Shown: in pieces, positions 1 through 7,154 of the stretch
Layout: every line of letters begins with the position of its first letter
Numbering within the stretch: position 1 is the first letter of the stretch
Assembly (NCBI RefSeq): GCF_009363795.1
Contig: NZ_CP045420.1
Location: 415,001-479,000, forward strand
Direction: 5' to 3'
DNA length: 64,000 bases
Source of the DNA: Palleronia sp. THAF1
GTDB lineage: Bacteria; Pseudomonadota; Alphaproteobacteria; Rhodobacterales; Rhodobacteraceae
Translations under genes and position numbers: made by a program
The notes under the pieces: model-generated
What the model was told of the DNA's origin: nothing
The model's input: the letters and a program-made list of their open reading frames with translations, nothing else
Database searches by the model: none

Positions 1-113
1 TCGAGGCGTGTCCGACCGTTATGCCGGGAATATCGGTGATGGAGTTGCGGGGACCGGGTGTCATGGGGCAAAGGATGGGGCAAAGCGGACCTTTGGCCAA
101 GCGAGAAGACACC

Positions 114-677
114 ATGCGCAGTTTGAAGCTGATCCTGATCGCGGGCTGGATGCTGATCCTGTTCGCCGTTCTCCACTACACGCTGCCGCAGACCGATGTG
201 GTGCGGATCGTGAACACCGATATTCGGCGCATGGATTTCGGGGCCAATGCGATCTTCTACTCCAGCGAGGCGACCGCAAGCGGCAACGTCGACGTGCGGT
301 TCATCGAAGGCGTGGACCCGGACGGTGATGCCGCTGTCTTTCGTAACGAGGACACAGGGTTGGGCTGGCCTTTCTACTTCAAGTTCGACAGTGCCGATCT
401 ACAGGCAAAGGCCGCCGACCTGATTTCTACGCGCGACGATGCCGTCTGGGTTGCGGTGCGCCACTACGGCTGGCGCTCGCGCCTTTTGTCCGCCTTCCCG
501 AACGCCACGCGCATCTGGCGGGTGGATGGGCCGGATGTCAGCTTCTTCCCTTGGTTGGCGGTGGGTGTCTTCGTGGCGATCATCGTCGCGATGCTGGCGC
601 TTTGGCGGATGTCGCAACTGCTATGGCGCAACCGCATCCGTCCGCTGTTCGGCGGACGGGGCGGCAAGGACGTTTGA
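114..677 (+). CDS. DUF1523-like membrane protein
   Basis: 187 residues. A hydrophobic segment at about residues 5-25 and another at about 148-170 bracket a polar middle of about 120 residues, so the middle is probably periplasmic with both ends anchored in the inner membrane. The sequence resembles the DUF1523 family, which I know mainly from Rhodobacterales; no function is known to me. The ATG at 114 is chosen because the first membrane segment follows it directly; earlier in-frame ATGs would add a polar, poorly coding-like stretch. It stands alone, convergent with the sulfotransferase gene. Confidence 0.75.
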   Translation: MRSLKLILIAGWMLILFAVLHYTLPQTDVVRIVNTDIRRMDFGANAIFYSSEATASGNVDVRFIEGVDPDGDAAVFRNEDTGLGWPFYFKFDSADLQAKAADLISTRDDAVWVAVRHYGWRSRLLSAFPNATRIWRVDGPDVSFFPWLAVGVFVAIIVAMLALWRMSQLLWRNRIRPLFGGRGGKDV

Positions 678-685
678 TCCTCAGC

Positions 686-1501
686 CTAGCTTAGCTTGGC
701 GTGGATCTCGTCGTAGTCGATTTCGCCCACTGGCATCTTGTTCGCCGGATCTTCGAAGTCGTATTTGAATAGCTTGAAATCGCGGTGGTAGATTTCCCAC
801 ATCAAATGCATCGACAGGTCGTCGAAGTAGTCCGCCACAGGGTGTGCGCGCTTGGGGCCATGCCCTTCACTTTCGTTGAAGCGGGGGATCGAGGCCAGAT
901 CGACGGTATGCCGAGTGTCGATGCTGTTCAGCACCGACTGCATCCCGTCGTTGAATGCCTCGGTCCAGAAAATGTTATCGTAGCGGCCGCCGTTCGCGAT
1001 GAATGTGGAGACGTGTCCTGACGTGGCCGACCAGTGAATGTCAGGCTCCATCGGTTTGCGGAAGCGGATGGTGTCGCGCACGAACAGAAGGAACCGGCGG
1101 AACGACGCGATTTGGTCGAACTCTTCCTTGCCATCCTTGCCGCCAACTTCGATCCCGTATTTCTGGATCAGTAGGGGCACCAGATTGCCGCGGTAGCGCT
1201 TGCCGTTACGCTGGATGCCGCAGATCTTGTCGAAGAACGACGATAGCACGCGGGTGTAGGGGTTCCGCACGCAGGTGAACGCATAGGTGTCGTGGCTGGT
1301 CACGGCGCGGGTTATAGGCGCATGGCTCTCTTCCATGGCCCATTTGTGCATGCCTGACTTCGCATCGTGAATATCCCCGTCGAAGAACTCACCATGGTCC
1401 GAGTAGAACATGATTTGCCCGATGGTCGAGCAGGCGCACTTGGGCACCACCCGATAAACGACACTCTCGCTTTCGGTCATCCAGGTTCCGGGAAACCCCA
1501 T
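686..1501 (-). CDS. Sulfotransferase family protein
   Basis: 271 residues. Predicted to transfer sulfate from PAPS to a carbohydrate or similar acceptor. The N-terminal PKCACST (about residues 19-25) fits the 5'-phosphosulfate-binding loop of the sulfotransferase-2 family, and RNPYTRVLSSF (about 77-87) fits the 3'-phosphate-binding motif. No signal peptide is visible, so it acts in the cytosol or at the membrane face. I chose the ATG at 1501 over the in-frame GTG at 1507 because GGAGA lies 7 bases before the ATG and only 1 base before the GTG. It is divergent from a GT14-like glycosyltransferase, which suggests a shared role in surface glycan building. The acceptor is unknown. Confidence 0.8.
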   Translation of the reverse strand: MGFPGTWMTESESVVYRVVPKCACSTIGQIMFYSDHGEFFDGDIHDAKSGMHKWAMEESHAPITRAVTSHDTYAFTCVRNPYTRVLSSFFDKICGIQRNGKRYRGNLVPLLIQKYGIEVGGKDGKEEFDQIASFRRFLLFVRDTIRFRKPMEPDIHWSATSGHVSTFIANGGRYDNIFWTEAFNDGMQSVLNSIDTRHTVDLASIPRFNESEGHGPKRAHPVADYFDDLSMHLMWEIYHRDFKLFKYDFEDPANKMPVGEIDYDEIHAKLS

Positions 1502-1624
1502 TCGCACGTCTCCGATGTCTATCGCCGACAGGGCGATTAAAAATGTTTCAGAACCCTGTCACTACATCCACATTTCGGTGTAAATGGGGCCAAATGATGC
1601 CCGGGCGTAAACAATAGACCGAAC

Positions 1625-3202
1625 ATGGCCAAGATCGCCTACATTCTTCTGTGTCACAAGGACCCAAAAGCCATCGTTGCACAGGCGCGACGGTTGACGG
1701 CTGCGGGTGACTTCGTGTCGATCCATTTCGATGGCCGGGCCGATCCCGCCGACTTCGCCGCGATACGCGACGCGCTTGACGGCAATCCCGGCGTCGCCTT
1801 CGCCGCGAAGCGCTACAAATGCGGCTGGGGCGCGTGGAGCCTTGTCGCCGCGTCGTTGTCAGCCGTTGAAACCGCCTTCGATAGTTTTCCGCGTGCCACC
1901 CATTTCTACATGGTCTCGGGCGACTGCATGCCGATCAAGTCGGCCGCATACTGTCACCAGTTTCTGGATCGCGACAGCTGCGATTACATCGAAAGCCACG
2001 ATTTCTTTCGTTCGGACTGGATCAAGACCGGCTTCAAGGAAGAGCGTCTGATTTACCGCCATCCGTTCAATGAACGCACGCAAGCCAAGCTGTTCTATGC
2101 CACCTATGAGGTTCAGCGCCGCCTGAACATCACGCGCAAGGTGCCAGCCGATATCCAGATCATGATCGGCTCGCAATGGTGGTGCCTGCGGCGCGATACC
2201 ATCGAAAAGGTTTTGTCTTTCTGTCGCACCCGTCGCGACGTGATGCGCTTTTTCCGCACCACCTGGATCCCGGATGAGACGTTCTTCCAGACCGTCGTGC
2301 GCCATGTCGTGCCACATAACGAGATCCGCAACCGCACGCCCACGTTCCTGATCTTCTCTGACTACGGGATGCCGGTGTCGTTCTACGATGACCACTACGA
2401 TCTGCTGTTGGCGCAGAATTACCTGTTCGCCCGCAAGATCAGCCCGGAAGCGCATGAATTGAAGGCGCGGTTGGGTGATCTGTATAACGAAGATCGCTCT
2501 GACTTCCCGCTGTCGGGCGAGGGGCGTCGCCTGCATGCTTTCCTGACGGGGCGTGGCCGGGAAGGGCGCCGCTTCGCGCCTCGGTTCTGGGAGCGCGAAG
2601 CCAGTTTGGGCTTCGAGCGCGATGTGCTAATGATCGTCTGCAAGAAGTGGCACGTCGCGAAACGTCTGGCCCAGCGCATCCGCGAGCAGACAGGCGTTCC
2701 AACCGTCGGCTATCTGTTCAACGAGATGGACGCGAACCTGCCGGATCTTGGCGGGATCGAGAAGACGGTTGAAAAACGCCACCGTCACCGCCGCGCGCTT
2801 CTACGTCTGCTGATGGAATACAACGGCGACGACCGGCTTGTCATCTGCTTGGACCCCGCCGATCTGGACCTGATGCGCGACTTCGAAGGCGACCGCTGCA
2901 CGACGCGTATACTGGAGTTGGATTGCGAGTTCAGCGACGACTATTTGATCGGTCACGCCCAGCGTCTTGGCCTGATCGGTGCCGATGTTCCGCCGATGGC
3001 GTTGGAACGCCTGATGCCCACCGTCCGGGCCGACATCCGGCACGAGCGTGAAGCGATCCGGGACGCCGGATTCGAGTCGCTGATCCGCATCGAACAGGCC
3101 GACGATACCGAAACACGCGCCGCCGCCATCCGTGCATTTCTGAAGATCGATGCCGACAAGGCGGGCGAAATTGCCGGTCTGCCCTATCTGTTCCAAGACT
3201 GA
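1625..3202 (+). CDS. Core-2/I-branching-type (GT14-like) glycosyltransferase
   Basis: 525 residues in two parts. The first ~280 residues resemble bacterial members of the core-2/I-branching beta-1,6-N-acetylglucosaminyltransferase family: it opens with AYILLCHKDP, and MVSGDCMPIKS (about residues 96-106) matches the conserved S-G-x-x-x-P-I/L donor-site region. The remaining ~240 residues look like a separate alpha/beta domain of unknown role that accompanies this enzyme in Rhodobacteraceae (listed under a DUF592x number, from memory). No membrane segment is seen. It is divergent from a sulfotransferase across 120 bp. No clear ribosome binding site precedes the ATG at 1625. Donor and acceptor sugars cannot be deduced from the sequence. 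Confidence 0.75.
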   Translation: MAKIAYILLCHKDPKAIVAQARRLTAAGDFVSIHFDGRADPADFAAIRDALDGNPGVAFAAKRYKCGWGAWSLVAASLSAVETAFDSFPRATHFYMVSGDCMPIKSAAYCHQFLDRDSCDYIESHDFFRSDWIKTGFKEERLIYRHPFNERTQAKLFYATYEVQRRLNITRKVPADIQIMIGSQWWCLRRDTIEKVLSFCRTRRDVMRFFRTTWIPDETFFQTVVRHVVPHNEIRNRTPTFLIFSDYGMPVSFYDDHYDLLLAQNYLFARKISPEAHELKARLGDLYNEDRSDFPLSGEGRRLHAFLTGRGREGRRFAPRFWEREASLGFERDVLMIVCKKWHVAKRLAQRIREQTGVPTVGYLFNEMDANLPDLGGIEKTVEKRHRHRRALLRLLMEYNGDDRLVICLDPADLDLMRDFEGDRCTTRILELDCEFSDDYLIGHAQRLGLIGADVPPMALERLMPTVRADIRHEREAIRDAGFESLIRIEQADDTETRAAAIRAFLKIDADKAGEIAGLPYLFQD

Positions 3203-3216
3203 CCGCAGGAGAGACC

Positions 3217-3597
3217 ATGCCCTTCGCCTACGACGACCAGAACATCTTCGCCAAGATCCTGCGCGGAGAGATCCCGAACGACACCGTGCTAGAGACCGAT
3301 CACACGTTGGCCTTCAACGACATCACGCCGCAAGCGCCGGTGCATGTGCTGGTGATCCCGAAGGGGTCATATGTCTGCCATGATCACTTCGCCGCCGAAG
3401 CATCCGACGCCGAGCTGGTCGATTTCGCCCGTGTCACTGCCCGCATCGTTGCGGAAAAAGGCCTGTCGCCGGGTGGGAACGGGAAAGGCTATCGCACGAT
3501 CTCGAACGCCGGATCGCACGGCGTTCAAGAGGTGCCGCATTACCACCTGCACATTCTTGGCGGGCGTGCGATGGGGCGGATGCTGCAGAAGGACTAG
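3217..3597 (+). CDS. HIT family (histidine triad) nucleotide-binding protein
   Basis: 126 residues, the usual size of an HINT-type protein. The histidine triad HYHLH (residues 108-112) follows VQEVP, the conserved lead-in of the HINT branch; these enzymes hydrolyse nucleoside phosphoramidates or acyl-AMP, with the middle histidine as nucleophile. ILRGEIPND near the N-terminus is also typical. It begins 14 bp after the glycosyltransferase stop, with AGGAGA before the ATG, so the two genes may be co-transcribed, although a functional link is not evident. The physiological substrate is unknown. Confidence 0.9.
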   Translation: MPFAYDDQNIFAKILRGEIPNDTVLETDHTLAFNDITPQAPVHVLVIPKGSYVCHDHFAAEASDAELVDFARVTARIVAEKGLSPGGNGKGYRTISNAGSHGVQEVPHYHLHILGGRAMGRMLQKD

Positions 3598-3606
3598 GGC
3601 CAAGCC

Positions 3607-4005
3607 TCAAGTCCGAAGCTCTTCTTCCTTCGGCTTGGCCCCGACGAACGCCCATCCTTCGGCCTCTGTATCGAAGGCGCGGCCATCGACGGGAAGCACC
3701 TTGCTCATCGTCTCCACCATATCGCCCGCCTTTTCGGGGGCACCGACCACGGCGTATTTGTCAACCTTCGCGACAGACCGCACGCGCGATTTGATGACGT
3801 CCCAGTCCAGCGAAGCACCGCTTTCCGCACCGTCGTAGCGGTCAAAAATCAACAACATCGACACTTTGTCATGGGTGTCGAACTGAGTGTTCATGTACTC
3901 GGCCATCGTTTCCATATCATCGGACGTGACCTCGCCGACAATATGAAAAGCGTAGACGCCATCGGTGTCGGCAGGTGCCTGGCGCACTGTGGGGGTCGTA
4001 AACAT
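3607..4005 (-). CDS. STAS/SpoIIAA-like protein
   Basis: 132 residues from the preferred start. The pattern VYAFHIVGEVTSDDM, then LLIFDRYDG, then YAVVGAPE fits the SpoIIAA-like (STAS/SEC14-related) fold of small cytosolic proteins. Their function in alphaproteobacteria is not established. I choose the ATG at 4005 because GGAG lies 7 bases upstream; the in-frame ATGs at 4023 and 4041 lack a properly spaced site. It sits 48 bp upstream of the mscS-like gene on the same strand. Confidence 0.7.
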   Translation of the reverse strand: MFTTPTVRQAPADTDGVYAFHIVGEVTSDDMETMAEYMNTQFDTHDKVSMLLIFDRYDGAESGASLDWDVIKSRVRSVAKVDKYAVVGAPEKAGDMVETMSKVLPVDGRAFDTEAEGWAFVGAKPKEEELRT

Positions 4006-4053
4006 CTTGGGGCTCCGGTTCATTTCCTCACTGAAAAACATGTGGCACTGCCG

Positions 4054-5034
4054 TCAGGTTCCGCCCGCTTCTTTCTGTCCCATCCTCTCGCGCAGGGCCG
4101 TTTCTATTCTGGCCTGCTCTGGAGAGGGACCGGACCCGGCAGGCCAGCCTTCGCGCTGTCGGGTGCGGTCGCCGTCGAACTCTTCGGTCTGGTCGTGGAA
4201 CAGAACCATGCGCGTGGGATAGGGCAGGTCGATGCCGTTGGAGTCGAGGGCATTGTAAACCTTCTGGATGACTTCGCCCCAGACGCGCACGGTGTTCGCG
4301 CGATCCGATGCCGTCCACCAGCGCAGGCGCACTGTGTTGCCATCGGCCTCCATGCCCCACGGCACGGTATCGGGCGCGGGGTCGGCCAGCACGCCGTCGA
4401 TTTCCTTCACCGTGTCCAGCATGATTTTGCGGGCGGTGTCGAAATCGTCCGAGCATCCAATCAGAATATCGTATTGTGACCGGGCGTGTTTGAACGCGGT
4501 CTTCACAACGACCGAGTCCGTGTAAATATCGGTGTTCGGGATGACGACGCGACGGTTGTCGTAGGTGCGGATCAACGTGGCACGAGTCTCGATCCGTTCG
4601 ACCGTCCCTTCGTGTCCGCCGGAAACCTTGATCTGGTCACCGACTTCGAACGGCTGACGCAATAGGATCAAGATACCTGCCAGCAGGTTCTGCAAGATAT
4701 CCTTGAAGGCAAAACCGATGGCAACAGAACCGATGCCAAGGCCTGCGAACAGGTCTGCGGGACTGATCGACGGGGCGACGATGGTAACCGCCAGCATGAT
4801 ACCGATGATGAAAACGACCCATCCCAACAGCGATGCGCCGACCATACCCAAATTCTCGCGCCCGCGCCGGTCTGCGGCTTTCTGCACCATGCGTCCGACA
4901 ACGCGCGACAACATCCAGAAAACCGCGATGACGACAAGCGCGATTGCGATGTTCGGCAGCAGGCGAAAGAAGCCGTCCACCCATGCGTCGATCTTGTCGA
5001 AGATGTTTCCGACATCGGCGTCGATTTCGTCCAT
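4054..5034 (-). CDS. MscS family mechanosensitive ion channel
   Basis: 326 residues. Three N-terminal membrane segments lie at about residues 20-45, 60-85 and 90-120. The third is the glycine/alanine-rich pore helix (LFAGLGIGSVAIGFAFKD), followed by the beta domain signature LRQPFEVGDQIKV and a soluble C-terminal vestibule. These channels open under membrane tension to release solutes during hypo-osmotic shock. AGAGGG-type sequence 6 bases before the ATG at 5034 decides the start; in-frame ATGs at 5040 and 5058 are possible. It lies downstream of an ABC ATPase gene on the same strand. Confidence 0.88.
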   Translation of the reverse strand: MDEIDADVGNIFDKIDAWVDGFFRLLPNIAIALVVIAVFWMLSRVVGRMVQKAADRRGRENLGMVGASLLGWVVFIIGIMLAVTIVAPSISPADLFAGLGIGSVAIGFAFKDILQNLLAGILILLRQPFEVGDQIKVSGGHEGTVERIETRATLIRTYDNRRVVIPNTDIYTDSVVVKTAFKHARSQYDILIGCSDDFDTARKIMLDTVKEIDGVLADPAPDTVPWGMEADGNTVRLRWWTASDRANTVRVWGEVIQKVYNALDSNGIDLPYPTRMVLFHDQTEEFDGDRTRQREGWPAGSGPSPEQARIETALRERMGQKEAGGT

Positions 5035-5087
5035 GTGCATCCCTCTTTTGCCTGCCATTCAAGCCATCAAAGAGGGAACGGTTCCGC

Positions 5088-6047
5088 TTAGGCCGCGCGG
5101 TCGGCCTTTCGCGTCAGGTCAAGGAACACGTCTTCCAGGTGCGGTTCTTCGATAGATACATCCGCGATTTCGACGCCCGCGTCGCGCAAGGCGGCCAAGA
5201 TATCGCCCGGCTTCACCTTGGTCTTGGCGTAGTTGAACGCCAGCTTGCCGTTGTCCCGGCGATCCATCTCGACGCCATCGGGCAAAGCGATGTCGGCGGG
5301 GGCCTCTGACGCAGGCTCGATCACCAGCGTCTTGGTGTCGATCATCGCGATCAGCTTTGCGGTGGTGTCGCGGATCAGAACCTCTCCGTGGTTCATGATG
5401 GCGATCTCGTCGCACATTTCCTCTGCTTCTTCAAGGTAGTGGGTCGTAAGGATGATCGTCATGCCCTGATCGTTCAGCTGCCGCACGTTCTTCCACAGCA
5501 TCTGACGCAACTCGATATCCACGCCCGCCGTCGGCTCGTCCAGCACAAGGATCTGGGGGTCGTGCACCAGCGCCTTGCCCAGCAACAGCCGCCGCCGCAT
5601 CCCGCCCGACAGCGCGCGCGCATAAGCGTTGCCCTTGTCGGTCAGGCCGATCAGGTCGAGGATCTCGTCGGTTTTACGCTGCGCTTTCGGCACGCCGTAT
5701 AGGCCGGCCTGGACATCCAGCGACCCGCGTGGCGTGAAAAACGGATCAAGGTTTAGCTCCTGCGGCATCACCCCGATGGCGGCGCGCGATTGCCGCGGGT
5801 TCACGTCCTGATCGAACCCCCAGATCGACACTTTGCCCGCCGATTTCGTCACCAGCCCGGCCAGGATGTTGATCAGCGTCGACTTGCCCGCACCGTTCGG
5901 CCCCAGAAGCCCGAAGATACTGCCCTGCGGGATCGTCAGGTCCACGCCCTTCAGCGCGTGCTTGGGCGCATCGCCTGTCGTTCCGGCATAGGTCTTCTGC
6001 AGTCCTGTGATCTCGATGGCGTTGCCACCCATGCCCTTGTTCCCCAT
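5088..6047 (-). CDS. ABC transporter ATP-binding protein (ABC-2 type)
   Basis: 319 residues. Walker [10 protein letters not shown] (49-57), signature LSGGM (146-150) and Walker B ILVLDEP (166-172) are intact, followed by the H-loop [11 protein letters not shown]. The C-terminal ~80 residues match the DrrA/NodI-type extension of exporters that work with ABC-2 permeases. AGAGGA 6 bases before the ATG at 6047 supports the start. No permease gene lies next to it: downstream is an mscS-like gene and upstream a divergent zinc-ribbon gene. Its membrane partner must be encoded elsewhere or be absent. Confidence 0.88.
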   Translation of the reverse strand: MGNKGMGGNAIEITGLQKTYAGTTGDAPKHALKGVDLTIPQGSIFGLLGPNGAGKSTLINILAGLVTKSAGKVSIWGFDQDVNPRQSRAAIGVMPQELNLDPFFTPRGSLDVQAGLYGVPKAQRKTDEILDLIGLTDKGNAYARALSGGMRRRLLLGKALVHDPQILVLDEPTAGVDIELRQMLWKNVRQLNDQGMTIILTTHYLEEAEEMCDEIAIMNHGEVLIRDTTAKLIAMIDTKTLVIEPASEAPADIALPDGVEMDRRDNGKLAFNYAKTKVKPGDILAALRDAGVEIADVSIEEPHLEDVFLDLTRKADRAA

Positions 6048-6119
6048 GCGCTGTCCTCTATGCTTCGCCGCGACCTAGACCCGCGATCCGGCGGGACAAG
6101 CAACAAGGATTTGCCGCCC

Positions 6120-6335
6120 ATGTCCGAAAAACCCGTGGACAACCCCGGTGTCCTGCCGACCACAGGCATCTACGACGCCCCCGAGACCGAAGAGGTCTCA
6201 AGCACCCGCGTCTCTTGCGATGGCCACATGACCCATCCGCGCGTCTGGTTGCAGATCGACGAAGAGCGTGGCTGGGTCGAATGCGGCTACTGCGACAAGC
6301 GGTTCGTGTTGAAAGAGGGCGCGGGCGGGCACTGA
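6120..6335 (+). CDS. Zinc-finger (CHCC-type) domain protein
   Basis: 71 residues. C33, H39, C55 and C58 (in VSCDGH..H and ECGYCDKRF) give the C-H-C-C zinc site of the zf-CHCC family, related to the NDUFS6 subunit of complex I. A disordered N-terminus of ~28 residues precedes it. The ATG at 6120 gives the usual family length. It is divergent from the ABC ATPase gene. In mitochondria the related protein assists complex I assembly; whether this bacterial form does so is not known to me. Confidence 0.8.
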   Translation: MSEKPVDNPGVLPTTGIYDAPETEEVSSTRVSCDGHMTHPRVWLQIDEERGWVECGYCDKRFVLKEGAGGH

Positions 6336-6381
6336 CGATATGGTGCGGGACCCGTGATGCGCGCCGGATCGTTGATCGTCC

Positions 6382-7092
6382 ATGATCCCGCGCTTACTTC
6401 TGATCTTCGCACTTCTCCTGAGTTCTCCGGCTGTCGCCGCACCATCCCACGGCGTGATCGATTCCCGGACGAATCTGCCGCGCACGTTGCCGTTGCAGGT
6501 GAAGACCGCGCCAGATCGTGACGCCTACCTCGTGCTACGTGATGCGCAAACCGACGCTATTGTGCTGACGGCCTACGCAGAAGCGGGACGCCCTTTTCGC
6601 GCGCTGATGCCGCCGGGCGACTACACGTTCCACGCGGCGCTCGGCACCGGCTGGGAAGGACCGGAAGCGCTGTTCGGCGATAACACCCGGCTTTACGATC
6701 ATCCGCTCGCCCTGTCCTTCTCCGCAGGCTATGCCCGCAAATCCGGCAATCTGATCGACCTGTCGGCCATCTACGACAAGGCAGTGGCCGTGCGTCGCGG
6801 CTACGCGATCTGCCAGTTCTACACGCCCCGGCCCAACGATGCACCGCGCAACCCAATCGATTCGCCGGACGAGACCTCCATAGCGCCCGAGATCACGGCA
6901 GGCCCCGTGGCCCCTCCCGGCCCTTACGATCCGCTACTCGATGGCGCGCCTGAGCTTGGACAAGAGTTCGGCAACACGGTTTCCGACGTCCCGCTCGCCC
7001 GCCGCGCCAGCGAGCCGAACCTGCCCGGTCCCGCGACACTTCCAGACCGCGATATCGACCGTGACCGCCTGCGCGCACGCATATGCGACTGA
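6382..7092 (+). CDS. Exported protein of unknown function
   Basis: 236 residues. A signal peptide (LLLIFALLLSSPAVAAPS, cleavage near residue 20) is clear. The first ~140 mature residues look like a compact beta-rich domain; the C-terminal ~80 residues are rich in proline, aspartate and arginine and are probably disordered. I recognise no family. GC and codon use match its neighbours, so it is likely a resident gene. It lies upstream of polA on the same strand with a 62 bp gap. Confidence 0.6.
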   Translation: MIPRLLLIFALLLSSPAVAAPSHGVIDSRTNLPRTLPLQVKTAPDRDAYLVLRDAQTDAIVLTAYAEAGRPFRALMPPGDYTFHAALGTGWEGPEALFGDNTRLYDHPLALSFSAGYARKSGNLIDLSAIYDKAVAVRRGYAICQFYTPRPNDAPRNPIDSPDETSIAPEITAGPVAPPGPYDPLLDGAPELGQEFGNTVSDVPLARRASEPNLPGPATLPDRDIDRDRLRARICD

Positions 7093-7154
7093 CGGCCCTT
7101 TTGCCCGGCCCGACGTGGGGCTAGGTAGAAGGCCAATCAAATCGGAGCGCGCCC

